A stretch of 64,000 nt of DNA from Candidatus Calescibacterium sp. (GCA_025060505.1 JANXBU010000001.1:288418-352417), one strand, 5' to 3'. Shown: positions 45,775 to 54,900, counted from the first letter of the stretch. Numbers and translations are program-made. Notes: a model not told the origin generated them from the sequence alone.

Positions 45775-46353
45775 TTAAGAATAGTCCTTGTCTTTTTGTG
45801 TATCAACACCTTTATACTCAAGCATAGATTCAAAAAATTCTTTCAGGTTATCTATCAGATCATTTATATCCTCAGCACGCACATATGAAGATACCAAAAG
45901 AATTTTCGTTTCTCCAACTATCATATACTCCAAATTCTTCCCATTTGATGAAGCTTTCGCTCTTTGATATATCCTCATTGATGAAGCTTTCGCTCTTTGA
46001 TATATCCTCAAAACCCTCAAACCTTTTCTCCTAAAAAACTCAAAGCATAAGGGCTCAACGAGCACATCAACAAATCTTCCCCAACCATCTATCTGTCAAG
46101 CTTCTGACTGAATCTTTAGACTGTCTGAGCTCTACAGAAATCTACCTCAACTCTTCTAAAGTCTTTCTATTCTACTCTGAGTTTCTTCTATTCTCATCAG
46201 ATAGATTGGAAATGGCTAACCTATTTTCTTCAGTCTTTGTATCGCTAAACTCTTTTGTTGAGCTATTGTTTTGTTCTCTCTTGCAAGCTCTTGCTGTTGT
46301 ATGATCTGGAATCTCGTCTGATTTTTTCTTTGTTCTTTGTCTTTCCTTAACAT
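45775..46353 (-). pseudogene. Decayed coiled-coil DUF3782-type gene
   Basis: On the minus strand the remnant begins MLRKDKEQRKNQTRFQIIQQ and hits a TAG at 46218-46216. Coiled-coil traces such as MRIEETQSRIERL continue in other frames with further stops. From about 46092 one frame reads DGWGRFVDVLVEPLCFEFF and continues to 45775 with NGKNLEYMIVGETKILLVSS, the C-terminal PD-(D/E)XK region. The catalytic E-x-K is replaced there by a VSS sequence. A 33-bp tandem duplication (RIYQRAKASS repeated) sits inside. It is related in architecture to the intact gene at 2185. Multiple frame disruptions make it a clear pseudogene. Confidence 0.8.
45947..46012. repeat. 33-bp perfect tandem duplication
   Basis: GATGAAGCTTTCGCTCTTTG begins both copies, at 45947 and 45980, and identity continues through ATATATCCTC-like sequence in each. 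It duplicates eleven codons of the pseudogene. Confidence 0.9.
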
Positions 46354-46464
46354 AATTAAGACCTAAAAAAATTCTGTAAGAAGAAAATTAGAAATCAAAT
46401 ATGACTTATGAACGCCGGAAGATTTCCTGTCTTTTTAAGAACTTGATTTCAAGATACCCCGAAA

Positions 46465-47508
46465 CTAATCAGATGTGAGTATTTCTTCCGGGAAGTCAAC
46501 AAGATCTGTTGGTGCCCTGTACCCCCTTGATTTTACCTTTCCCTCAGAAAACCTTTCAATAAAGTAGCTCATAATTTTTGCTGTTGTTCTGTAAGGTCTC
46601 TTTGAATCAATAACGGTTCTATGAAGAACTTTATCTCCATCCAAAAGAAACGCTAGAGCAGATGCCGGAGATCTTGCTTCGTCTGGTTCTGGAAATCTGT
46701 CAAGAACTTTTTTAATCAAATCTGCAAAAATCTTGTATTTTGCCAAGTTTGAAAAAAGCTTCATAAGACCTATAAAATACTCTCTTTTTGTAGCGAACAG
46801 AATCTCAAAATCTATGTTTCTCTGTATCTCTCCAAGAGATAGGGGAACATTCAGAACATCTGAAGATGATATATTTGTTGCTAAGAAGTTTTTGTTTTTG
46901 AACTCAAATCTGAACCTTCTTTCAAATGGATTCACTATTTTTACAGTTCCCTTGTTCCAAAGCATCGCTCCGCGACCGATTATGTTTATTGATGATTGAA
47001 GTGTTCCGGGTGACATGTTGAATTCTGCAAGATAAACAAGATATATGGTTTTTCCTCTGACATTTTCTGCTCCAACTTCTCTGATAAGTTTCTTTACAGT
47101 AAGCTCTCCGGCAACGGTCTCCCACGCGACTCCGGATGACAAAAATATTGACCTTTCAAAAAATTTTCCTGAATACTGGTCTATTAGCTTTTTTGCCCAG
47201 AAAGACTCTCCTGAACAATCTATGTAATTTGCTTGATTGTTATATGCGAAATCCAAAACACCCTGACCAATATCTAAAAACGGACCTGCGGTATTTACCA
47301 CGAGATTTATGCCATTCAGTCTCAAAGATGAGATTTTCTCCGTTGACACTGCGATATATTCTCTTGGCTTGTTTCCACTGATTTTGTTGAAGATTTCTTT
47401 GAGCTTCTCTTCATTTCTTCCAGATATAATGTAATCTACTTTTGTTTTTGACAGAAACTCAACAACCTGCTTACCAGTAAAACCGTAAGCTCCATATATA
47501 AAGACCAT
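46465..47508 (-). CDS. Saccharopine-dehydrogenase-like / trans-acting enoyl reductase
   Basis: A NAD(P)-binding Rossmann domain opens the protein (VFIYGAYGFTGKQVVEFL, residues 2-19), followed by SGRNEEKLKEIF, NTAGPFLDIGQGVLDFA and NYIDCSGESFWAKKLI, all typical of the Sacchrp_dh_NADP family. The FLSSGVAWETVAGEL region and PGTLQSSINIIGRG place it with trans-acting enoyl reductases and related lipid enzymes rather than lysine-pathway saccharopine dehydrogenase. The 347 aa length is shorter than most fungal enzymes. The substrate is unknown. It is transcribed away from a repeat-rich spacer, with a hairpin directly at its start. Confidence 0.82.
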   Translation of the reverse strand: MVFIYGAYGFTGKQVVEFLSKTKVDYIISGRNEEKLKEIFNKISGNKPREYIAVSTEKISSLRLNGINLVVNTAGPFLDIGQGVLDFAYNNQANYIDCSGESFWAKKLIDQYSGKFFERSIFLSSGVAWETVAGELTVKKLIREVGAENVRGKTIYLVYLAEFNMSPGTLQSSINIIGRGAMLWNKGTVKIVNPFERRFRFEFKNKNFLATNISSSDVLNVPLSLGEIQRNIDFEILFATKREYFIGLMKLFSNLAKYKIFADLIKKVLDRFPEPDEARSPASALAFLLDGDKVLHRTVIDSKRPYRTTAKIMSYFIERFSEGKVKSRGYRAPTDLVDFPEEILTSD

Positions 47509-47529
47509 ATTTTCCTTTTATAGGAAAAT
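47509..47529 (-). promoter_or_regulatory. Inverted repeat adjoining the start codon
   Basis: ATTTTCC (47509-47515) and GGAAAAT (47523-47529) form a 7-bp stem with a 7-nt loop directly upstream of the reductase ATG on the minus strand. It includes both a TATAAA and an AGGAAAA ribosome-like stretch, so it could be an operator or an RNA hairpin. Confidence 0.35.
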
Positions 47530-47589
47530 AAAATATGCATAACTTTTGCAGAATTATTGTATAAATACTTCTCTATTCTTACGGAAAAT

Positions 47590-47645
47590 GAATAGAATAC
47601 AATGAATAGAATACAATGAATAGAATACAATGAATAGAATACAAT
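47590..47645. repeat. 14-bp repeat, four perfect copies
   Basis: GAATAGAATACAAT occurs four times head to tail at 47590, 47604, 47618 and 47632. The unit is not a multiple of three and lies in noncoding spacer; frames crossing it are not genes. Confidence 0.95.
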
Positions 47646-47791
47646 CACTATTTCTCTCATTTCGATCAAAACTTGTAAGAAAGAACTTAAATAATATCTT
47701 TCAAACATTCCCAAGCAAGATAATATGCAATAAGTACAAACTTATCAGAATTATTCCATCTAAATTCTCAATATCACTATAAAAATAAAAG

Positions 47792-48001
47792 ATGAATCAG
47801 CTGATTTCTTTGCTTATACTTGGAGTTGCAACAATCATATACATAGTCAAAAAGATTCTAAGTCTTGTGTTCTTCCCAATTTACCTGATAATAAAATATC
47901 AAAAAAACAGGTTCAAGAAAAATTACATAAAAAAGTACGCTTCAAAAGGATTGGTTATTATAGATTTTGAAGAGTTTATGAAACAAAGATCAAATTTGTA
48001 G
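47792..48001 (+). CDS. Small membrane protein, hypothetical
   Basis: A 69-residue product with a hydrophobic N-terminal half (LISLLILGVATIIYIV and ILSLVFFPIYLII) that could be one long or two short helices. A very basic stretch QKNRFKKNYIKKYASKG follows, with an ending GLVIIDFEEFMKQRSNL. No family is recognised. Its 3' end overlaps the 3' end of the convergent pheT by 12 bp. The membrane-like N-terminus and positive-inside stretch support a real gene. There is no clear ribosome site. Confidence 0.45.
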   Translation: MNQLISLLILGVATIIYIVKKILSLVFFPIYLIIKYQKNRFKKNYIKKYASKGLVIIDFEEFMKQRSNL

Positions 48002-50332
48002 AGTTCTGACCTCAAATCCAGCTTTTGTAAGTTCAGATATTATATTGTTCAGGATCGAATTTATATCCTCAGATGTCATAGTTCTGTCTCCCTGATTTAT
48101 CACAAGACGCGCTGTGATGCTTTTCCTTCCATCTTTTTCCCAAACATCGAAAACATACACATCTACAACATTTTCTGAGATGAAAAATATCTTTTTTATA
48201 TCACTCCACCTTGTATCATCTTTTATGTAAAATGATATATCTCTTTCTATCAAGGGTAGTTCTGAGTGAAATCTTCCAAACTTCTCAGTGATTTGAGAAG
48301 CTATATTCAAATTTATCTTTCCGACAAAAATGTTATCTGGAATATCTTTAAAAGAACTCACAAAAATTTCTCCAACCTTGTTATCTTTTACAAACACATC
48401 CGAGCGTATTCCATTTGTTTCTTTCACATACTGATCTGAAAAATTTATATCGTATGGAATAATCACTTCAAAAACTTCCTTCAGATCAAAAACATCTGCT
48501 TTTTTATCTTTTGGAAAAGACCACTTCTGCGGAAACGAATATCCATAAATACCAAAAGCGAGTATCCAGTTTTCAGAAAAATCCTTCTCTATCTCAAATA
48601 TTCGTATATTTTTCATCCCCTTCCTGATAGAATCAATTATAACTTCAAGGATTCTGTCATCAAGTCTGTCCGACACAAAAGCAAAGTCTTCGGATATCGG
48701 ATTCTTTATGGCTATACCTTCATTTTTGGAAAACGGATATGTTTTGACCTCAATATATCCTATTGATGCCATCTTGTCTCTTATTTTCTCAACAAATTCT
48801 CTCATTTCAACAGAAGACTGATCTTCATCATACCGACCTGGAAATTTCGGAATAGTTCCAGAGATTTTATCGTATCCTAGTACCCTTATGACCTCCTCAA
48901 CTATATCCTCCTTTATGTTCAGGTCTCCTCTCCAAATAGGAACTCTGCATATAATCTTTCCATCTCTTTCAGATGTCTTTATTCCAAGACGATCAAGTGT
49001 CGAAATTATATCTTTCCTTTGAAGCTCAACTCCGGTATATTGAGATAAAAATTCGAAAAGAAACTCAATGGTTTTGTTTTGGAACTCTGCATATTTTTCA
49101 TATAGTCGGGCTCCAACAAATTCAAAGCCTTCTTTCTCAAGAATACTCTTTATTCTCTGCGCAGCCAAAATTATACCAGATGGATTTACTCTTCTTGAAA
49201 ACCTGTAAGAAGACTCTGTGTCAACCCCAAGACGCTTTGAAGTTCTTCTTACATTTGCTGGTGTGAAAAATGCACTTTCAAGCAGAATTTTTGTTGTATG
49301 AGAAGAAACAGCTGTTTTCTCCCCTCCGATTACTCCCGCTATTGCTATTGGATAATTCGAATCTGCTATGACAAGGTCTTGATCTGAAAGCTCTCTTTCC
49401 TTGCCATCAAGACACAGGATCTTCTCTCCTTTTTTTGAGTTTCTTACCACAACCTTCTTTGGTTTTTCTCCCGAAATCTTATCAAAGTCAAAGGCATGTG
49501 TTGGCTGACCGACCTCAAACAGAATGTAGTTTGTAGCATCTACTATGGGATTTATAGGCCTTGAACCACACAGATATAACCTTGAAATAATGATTGGATC
49601 TGACGCGTTGTTTCTTAGTTTTCCAATAAAGAGACCACCAAAATATACCTTGCATACTTCCGAATTCTCAACAAGTATATCGAACTCATCTGTGGTTTTC
49701 GAAAGAAGTTCCTGATAGATTGAAGCCTCAGCTGACCAAATTCTCTCTGTTTCAAACTTGATACTTCTTCCCAAAACAGCAGACAGCTCAATTGATAGTC
49801 CGAGAACGGAAAGTAGATCACCTCGTTGTGGAGTTACCGATACATCAAGAACATAGTCTGGTAGTTTGAATATTTCTGATGCTTTTTTTCCGACCTCAAC
49901 ATAGTCTGGAATTTCAAGGAGTTTATCTTCTTCGCTCTCGGGAAAACCTATCTCGGCTGGGGAAAGAAGCATACCGTACGATGATATATCTTTGACTTTT
50001 TTGATACCTATCTCAACAAACTCATCACCTTTTTTGACCTTTGAATTTGGCGGACACCAAATAAACTTACCTTTTTTTATGTTTGAAGCTCCCGTGAGAA
50101 CCTGATACTTAGATTGGCCATCGTATATGGTACAGACAGGGAGTCTTATCCCCTCTCTTTTGGAAACGTCTATAACCTCCACAACTCTATACTGATGAGC
50201 AAATTCTCCAACCTTCAATACAGACTCAACTTCTGTTCCAGAGAAAACAAGTTTCTCGGCGATCTGTGAATGAGAAAGATCGTGTATATCTACAAACTCT
50301 GCAATCCAGTTTAGTGGAACCTTCATATTCAA
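47990..50332 (-). CDS. pheT: Phenylalanine-tRNA ligase beta subunit
   Basis: Charges tRNA-Phe together with the alpha subunit PheS. It starts MKVPLNWIAEFVDIHDLS after two alternative residues, then has a tRNA-binding domain (about 40-150, VLTGASNIKKGKFIWCPPNS), the B3/B4 editing region, SRLYLCGSRPINPIVDATNYILFEVGQPTHAFD, the B5 domain, and a C-terminal FDX-ACB domain with PLIERDISFYI. The 780 aa length is normal. pheS is not adjacent, which is unusual since pheST is generally an operon. Its ATG overlaps the stop of the DUF35 gene by 4 bp, so it is expressed from the thiolase-side operon. Confidence 0.97.
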   Translation of the reverse strand: MNMKVPLNWIAEFVDIHDLSHSQIAEKLVFSGTEVESVLKVGEFAHQYRVVEVIDVSKREGIRLPVCTIYDGQSKYQVLTGASNIKKGKFIWCPPNSKVKKGDEFVEIGIKKVKDISSYGMLLSPAEIGFPESEEDKLLEIPDYVEVGKKASEIFKLPDYVLDVSVTPQRGDLLSVLGLSIELSAVLGRSIKFETERIWSAEASIYQELLSKTTDEFDILVENSEVCKVYFGGLFIGKLRNNASDPIIISRLYLCGSRPINPIVDATNYILFEVGQPTHAFDFDKISGEKPKKVVVRNSKKGEKILCLDGKERELSDQDLVIADSNYPIAIAGVIGGEKTAVSSHTTKILLESAFFTPANVRRTSKRLGVDTESSYRFSRRVNPSGIILAAQRIKSILEKEGFEFVGARLYEKYAEFQNKTIEFLFEFLSQYTGVELQRKDIISTLDRLGIKTSERDGKIICRVPIWRGDLNIKEDIVEEVIRVLGYDKISGTIPKFPGRYDEDQSSVEMREFVEKIRDKMASIGYIEVKTYPFSKNEGIAIKNPISEDFAFVSDRLDDRILEVIIDSIRKGMKNIRIFEIEKDFSENWILAFGIYGYSFPQKWSFPKDKKADVFDLKEVFEVIIPYDINFSDQYVKETNGIRSDVFVKDNKVGEIFVSSFKDIPDNIFVGKINLNIASQITEKFGRFHSELPLIERDISFYIKDDTRWSDIKKIFFISENVVDVYVFDVWEKDGRKSITARLVINQGDRTMTSEDINSILNNIISELTKAGFEVRTLQI

Positions 50333-50787
50333 AGTTTCTCAAGTTCAATATCTGACATATTGTGTTTTTTATCCTTTGATTTGACAAAAATCTTTACTCT
50401 ATCTCCAAGGTATATTCCAGTATTCTTTGACGGAACTATTACGTAAGTATCTGTTTGAGGAATTCTAAAAGCTATGAGAGCAAAATTTTGTTTAAAATCA
50501 GACATAAGTGGAACAGTGTAGTGAATAACTGTTTGAGAGAAAACTTTAGCATCATTTGAAATCTTGACTGCATCTGACTTTTCAATTTTTCTTCCACAGA
50601 AAGGACAGAAATCGGCAGGTGGATATATAACTTTTTTACAACCTTTGCATTTGTAAGCTTTCATATCTTTTGAGTCCAGCGATGAGAAAAAACGATCAGC
50701 TGCTTCTGTTGCGATTATTTCGTACTCAAGATCAAACTTTCTACCCTCTGAAGCTGAATGTTTCTTTTCTCCTTTCCTTTTATCCAT
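50329..50787 (-). CDS. DUF35 Zn-ribbon/OB-fold protein
   Basis: The second DUF35 protein in the window. The Zn ligands are C47, C50, C61 and C64 (CKGC...CPFC). The OB fold covers about 75-152, with KVFSQTVIHYTVPLM, FALIAFRIPQTDTYVIVPSKN and GDRVKIFVKSKDKKH. A 30-residue charged N-terminal extension precedes the usual helix. Here it lies directly downstream of a thiolase-like gene (59 bp), matching the family pattern of a DUF35 partner for thiolase-fold enzymes. A strong GAGGAGG ribosome site precedes the ATG. It overlaps pheT by 4 bp. Confidence 0.88.
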   Translation of the reverse strand: MDKRKGEKKHSASEGRKFDLEYEIIATEAADRFFSSLDSKDMKAYKCKGCKKVIYPPADFCPFCGRKIEKSDAVKISNDAKVFSQTVIHYTVPLMSDFKQNFALIAFRIPQTDTYVIVPSKNTGIYLGDRVKIFVKSKDKKHNMSDIELEKL

Positions 50788-50845
50788 CGTATTTAAACCT
50801 CCTCAATTAGAATAATTTTATTTAAATAAAATAGTAATTTTGATT

Positions 50846-51889
50846 TCATTCTTTCTTGCTCTTTTTTTCGTTAATAAGTTGAACAACACCAAAGTGGTCA
50901 AGAGATCTTATAGCAATTGAAAAAACCAATCCACCTCTTCTACCAGATTTTATATATTCATACAGATAGGCGAAGGAAATGAAAGGAGATGCTGGTGGAG
51001 AATTTGAAAAATAGGATCCACCAGAAGGGTTAATTTTCACATCTTTTTCAAGTCCAAGATTTTTCGAAAAAATAATATCTAAAACAGGATTTATAGAAGA
51101 GATCTCAACAGCATCTATATTTTGCTTGTCTATATTTTCCGAAAAGAAGCTTACAGCAGAAGATATTGAAGAGTATATATTCTGAGCATTTACTGTGACC
51201 TCGTCGGCATAACCTATTTTTACATCCTTAACTCTCGCTGAATATTTATTAGACAAAATACAAACTCCCGCTGAGTTTTTTAACTCTGGGAATTCAGATG
51301 GATCAAAACTCTTTTTTTTCAATTCTTTTTTATCAAGATAGTTATTTTTCATTGCGTTCTCGTAATACTGATACAGAACTTGATCTATTTCTTTTTTGTC
51401 CATCTTTTCCTTTGAGAGAAACTCTTTGACTATATTTTCTGTATCTGATACTATATCTGAAAATATTATATCTTTGAGTTCATCTATGTTTTTGAGATTT
51501 ATCTGCATACCAGATACAACAAGTATTCTTGAAAAAATACCGGATTTTATAAGTTTGTATGCTCTTATAACTGCACCGAGTCCAGCACACTCATCGCAAG
51601 AGACTTCATAAACGACTTTGTGAGAACCAAAAGCTGTTGGTAAGACATATCTCATGAACTCTGGTATTCCGAAAAGTCCTCCCATAGAGTTTGATACAAC
51701 ATAGGCATCTATATCGTTATAAGATAGCTTCAGACGAGCCAGAAGGGAGTCTGCAAGTTCTCTAACAGTATATACTATATTTTTTTCTCTCTTCTTGGTG
51801 ACTTTGGAGAGCGCTACACCTTCTACAAATACCTCATAATGCCTTTCTTGTAGTCTTACTCCTCCTACATATCTTTTTCTTATTGCCAT
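50846..51889 (-). CDS. Degenerate thiolase-fold protein
   Basis: The thiolase fold is visible: RELADSLLARLKLSYNDIDAYVVSN, then the nucleophile loop VSCDECAGLGAVIRAYKLIKSG (C101 aligns with the acyl-binding Cys) and the late INPSGG strand at 286-291. The catalytic features of active thiolases are changed: the GHP histidine is serine (NSP at 296-298), and the C-terminal C-x-G loop is replaced by SIAIRSLDHFG. This resembles divergent SCP-x/Ltp2-type proteins, which work with DUF35 partners as aldolases. Condensing or thiolytic activity is unlikely. It lies between a normal thiolase (41 bp upstream) and the DUF35 gene. Confidence 0.78.
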   Translation of the reverse strand: MAIRKRYVGGVRLQERHYEVFVEGVALSKVTKKREKNIVYTVRELADSLLARLKLSYNDIDAYVVSNSMGGLFGIPEFMRYVLPTAFGSHKVVYEVSCDECAGLGAVIRAYKLIKSGIFSRILVVSGMQINLKNIDELKDIIFSDIVSDTENIVKEFLSKEKMDKKEIDQVLYQYYENAMKNNYLDKKELKKKSFDPSEFPELKNSAGVCILSNKYSARVKDVKIGYADEVTVNAQNIYSSISSAVSFFSENIDKQNIDAVEISSINPVLDIIFSKNLGLEKDVKINPSGGSYFSNSPPASPFISFAYLYEYIKSGRRGGLVFSIAIRSLDHFGVVQLINEKKSKKE

Positions 51890-51930
51890 GTTCTTGAGTT
51901 TCTATGTGTAAATGTATAGAAAATAATTTT

Positions 51931-53106
51931 TCACTGCACTGCTTCAACAAGCATAGAAAGTCCCATTCCACCACCAATACATATTGTTGCAAGACCTCTT
52001 TTGAGATTATTTCTTTTGAGATTCCATACCAAAGTTGTAAGTATTCTTGCGCCAGAAGCTCCAATTGGATGTCCAAGAGCAATTGCTCCACCTGTTATAT
52101 TTACAACAGACCAGTTGAATCCAAGCTCTTTACCATCTGCTAGAACCTGTGATGCAAAAGCCTCATTTATTTCTATAAGGTCTATATCTGATATTTTGAG
52201 TCCAACTCTTTCGAGAAGTTTTCTGGTTGAGAAAATCGGTGCGAAGAATATCTCCTTCGGAGGAACAGCGGCCCCTTCCCAGTCGACTATTCTTGCGAGA
52301 GGTTTTTTTCCGTATTTTTCAACAGCTCTTTCAGACATAATAAGAAGAGCGGAAGCGCCATCGTTCAGAGAAGAAGCATTTCCAGCTGTGACTGTTCCAT
52401 CTTTTTTGAAAGCAGGTTTAAGTTTGGCTAATTTTTCAATGGAAGAATCCGCACGAGGAGTTTCATCTTTATCGAGAACTGCTCCATTTTTAAGGTTTAT
52501 CGGAACAATCTCACTATTGAACAGACCCTCAACAGACGCTCTCACAGCTTTTTGATGACTTTCATAAGCAAACTTATCTTGCTCTTCTCTTGATATGCCG
52601 GCTTTCTCTGCTGTATACTCTGCCAAGATACCCATATGAACATTTTCAAAAGCACACCAAAGACCATCATAAACCATATGATCTTTCAAGGTAACATCAC
52701 CGAATTTCATTCCTCTTCTTGCATCTGCCGGAAGAATATATGGAGAATTAGACATTGACTCCATTCCTCCGGCAATTACCACATCGCCCTTTCCGCTTGA
52801 AATTTTTTCAGCTGCATGAATAACAGCTTTGAGCCCGGAACCACAGACCATATTTATTGTTTCGGCTGGAGCTTCTGGAGAGACACCTCCGAGTAACCCA
52901 GCTTGTCTTGCCGGGCCTTGCCCTACTCCCGCTTGAAGGACATTACCCATTATGACTTCCTGTACTTCATCTCCTTTCAAACCGTTTCTTTCAAGTAATT
53001 TTGATATAACCTTTGCTCCAAGCTCAGATGCCTTGAACTCGCTTAAACTACCCTGAAACTTGCCCATTGGAGTTCTTACTCCATCGACTATATATACTCT
53101 CTGCAT
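51931..53106 (-). CDS. Acetyl-CoA acetyltransferase (thiolase)
   Basis: Interconverts two acetyl-CoA and acetoacetyl-CoA, or cleaves 3-ketoacyl-CoA. The full catalytic set is present: C88 in NMVCGSGLKAV, H346 in ALGHPIGASGAR and C376 in TICIGGGMG. VDGVRTPMGKFQGSL at the N-terminus, VIMGNVLQAGVGQGPARQA and AGGMESMSNSPY are standard for AtoB/PhaA-type enzymes. The length of 391 aa is normal. AAAAGGAGGTAAAGTT before the ATG is a strong ribosome site, so it is probably highly expressed. It is the first gene of a minus-strand run with the degenerate thiolase, DUF35 and pheT. Confidence 0.96.
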   Translation of the reverse strand: MQRVYIVDGVRTPMGKFQGSLSEFKASELGAKVISKLLERNGLKGDEVQEVIMGNVLQAGVGQGPARQAGLLGGVSPEAPAETINMVCGSGLKAVIHAAEKISSGKGDVVIAGGMESMSNSPYILPADARRGMKFGDVTLKDHMVYDGLWCAFENVHMGILAEYTAEKAGISREEQDKFAYESHQKAVRASVEGLFNSEIVPINLKNGAVLDKDETPRADSSIEKLAKLKPAFKKDGTVTAGNASSLNDGASALLIMSERAVEKYGKKPLARIVDWEGAAVPPKEIFFAPIFSTRKLLERVGLKISDIDLIEINEAFASQVLADGKELGFNWSVVNITGGAIALGHPIGASGARILTTLVWNLKRNNLKRGLATICIGGGMGLSMLVEAVQ

Positions 53107-53224
53107 AACTTTACCTCCTTTTTAATACCTTTTGTATAATACCTTTACTTTAATACTTTCTATATCAAAAAAAAACTCTTTTGCAGTTTCTTTATCACAA
53201 AAATGAAACGGATAATTATAAGTT

Positions 53225-53950
53225 ATGATAATTACTTTAGCAAACTTTAAGATGAACAAGACCCTGTATGATAACAAGGTTTGGGCTGAAAAGTTTTGCG
53301 AGCTTCTATTCAAGGGCAGAAAACTTAGCTCAAAAGTTGGATGTGCTCCGTCATTTCCATACATAAAAACAATGAAAGATGTTCTCATTGGAACAGGAAT
53401 ATATGTAGGAGCTCAGAATATGTACTTTGAACCAAAGGGTGCTTTCACAGGTGAAGTTTCAATATCACAGCTCAAAGACCTAGGTATAGACTTTGTGATA
53501 ATTGGGCACTCAGAAAGAAGGCATATATTTGGAGAGACCGATGAGCTTATAAAAAAGAAAGTTCATTCGGCTGCAAGCAATGGAATACTTCCGGTTTTGT
53601 GTGTTGGAGAAACCCTTGAACAAAGAAAATCTGGCAAAACTCTTGAAATCATAGAAAAGCAACTTGAAGCTCTTGAAGGTGCCAAAAACCATATTGTTAT
53701 TGCATACGAACCCGTCTGGGCAATAGGAACAGGAATACCCGCCACAAAAGAACAAATAAAAGAAGTAGTTGACTTTATAAGGGAAAAATCAAAAAAATAT
53801 ATCAAAGATTTTTCTGTTCTATATGGAGGAAGCATAGACGAAAAAGTAGCAGAGGAAATATCAGATATATGTGATGGAGGACTTGTTGGTTCAGCTTCTC
53901 TTGATCCACAGAAATTCTACAAAATATGCTTGGCTTTTGATACTGTATGA
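53225..53950 (+). CDS. tpiA: Triosephosphate isomerase
   Basis: Interconverts DHAP and glyceraldehyde-3-phosphate. The catalytic residues are all in place: N7 and K9 in LANFKMNKT, H95 in VIIGHSERRH and E162 in IAYEPVWAIGTG. The phosphate-loop GGSIDE and the C-terminal GGLVGSASLDP are intact. At 241 aa it is slightly short but complete. GATAAT lies 8 nt before the ATG without a ribosome site. It is divergent from the thiolase gene and separate from gap and pgk. Confidence 0.96.
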   Translation: MIITLANFKMNKTLYDNKVWAEKFCELLFKGRKLSSKVGCAPSFPYIKTMKDVLIGTGIYVGAQNMYFEPKGAFTGEVSISQLKDLGIDFVIIGHSERRHIFGETDELIKKKVHSAASNGILPVLCVGETLEQRKSGKTLEIIEKQLEALEGAKNHIVIAYEPVWAIGTGIPATKEQIKEVVDFIREKSKKYIKDFSVLYGGSIDEKVAEEISDICDGGLVGSASLDPQKFYKICLAFDTV

Positions 53951-53997
53951 TTTCAAACAAAGTAGATCTGTTTGTAATTTGAGAAATTTGATGCTTC

Positions 53998-54738
53998 ATG
54001 GAGCCGAACAAAAAGAAACAGTATGATAGCGTAAAATACACGAAACAATACATAGATGCAAAAGAAAAGGAGAAAATCATATACAAAGACACAGTAGATT
54101 TTGTAAAAAGAAATTTTTTCCCAAAAAGAAATTTTTTCCCAAAAGTTGTTCTTGACTGCGGATGTGGTTACGGACGATCTCTTGATACTTTTAAGATCAA
54201 GGCTCACAAAATTGTTGGAATTGATATCTCAAAGAAAGCTCTGGCAAAAACGAAAAATTATATAAAAGACAAAGTTTTTTTGATAAATGGAGATGTAGAA
54301 AATCTACCGTTTAAAGACAAATCTGTTGATCTGATTTTATCAATAGAAGTCATATCATATACAGATAACTTTAAGAAAGCTTTGATTGAGATGAAAAGAG
54401 TTCTTGCTGATAACGGAGCGATTGTAATTTCCGTTGAAAACAAATACGGTGGGATTTTATGTGATCCATACCTTGAAAAATCAGAGCTCAAAAAGGCAAT
54501 AAAATATGCAAAAACAAGAAAAACAAGGTATTTCACAGAAGAAGAGATCACAAATATTCTTGAGGAGCTTGGATTTCGTATAGTTTTCAGAGACAAGATA
54601 GGATTCACATATTCTGGTATATTTCATAGATTTATGTTTAGCAAATGCGAAATCAGAAATATAGAAAGCATATGTAAGAAAGATAACATTTTATCAGAAC
54701 TATCACGTGGTCTTTGTTTCGTATGCGTAAAAAACTGA
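53998..54738 (+). CDS. Class I SAM-dependent methyltransferase
   Basis: Motif I is VVLDCGCGYGRS at residues 50-61, motif post-I KIVGIDISKKAL, motif II NGDVENLPFKDKSVDLILSIEVISY, and GAIVISVENKYGG follows. This is a Methyltransf_11-type fold resembling ubiquinone/menaquinone or small-molecule methyltransferases; the substrate is unknown. Just before motif I the sequence RNFFPK occurs twice (38-43 and 44-49), created by a perfect 18-bp duplication. The rest of the fold is intact, so the insertion is probably tolerated in the linker. It begins 47 bp after tpiA and may be co-transcribed with it. Confidence 0.87.
   Translation: MEPNKKKQYDSVKYTKQYIDAKEKEKIIYKDTVDFVKRNFFPKRNFFPKVVLDCGCGYGRSLDTFKIKAHKIVGIDISKKALAKTKNYIKDKVFLINGDVENLPFKDKSVDLILSIEVISYTDNFKKALIEMKRVLADNGAIVISVENKYGGILCDPYLEKSELKKAIKYAKTRKTRYFTEEEITNILEELGFRIVFRDKIGFTYSGIFHRFMFSKCEIRNIESICKKDNILSELSRGLCFVCVKN
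54105..54140 (+). repeat. 18-bp perfect tandem duplication in a coding gene
   Basis: AAAAAGAAATTTTTTCCC is present twice at 54105-54122 and 54123-54140. It adds six codons in frame. Confidence 0.95.
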
Positions 54739-54886
54739 TATTTGTAAAAAACTTATATAACTCCTGCTTTATCGCAACCATTTCTTCAGAATGAATGGGA
54801 AAAAAAATTTTGTGATCTCCTGAGCAACCGCCTTTTAAATGGAGGTATAAAAATTCCATATTAAATACAACAGCGGGTGCAATACC

Positions 54887-54892
54887 TAAAAT
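54887..54892 (+). promoter_or_regulatory. Putative -10 box, leaderless type
   Basis: TAAAAT ends 8 nt before the relA/spoT ATG at 54901. There is no Shine-Dalgarno. Confidence 0.35.
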
Positions 54893-54900
54893 ATAACTGA

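Noticed and set aside
47590-47645. Possible CRISPR array
   Set aside because: The copies are contiguous with no spacers and no cas genes are present.
47436-47714. Minus-strand frame crossing the 14-bp repeats
   Set aside because: The 14-bp unit cycles the frame and the frame overlaps the start of the reductase gene; an artefact of the repeat.
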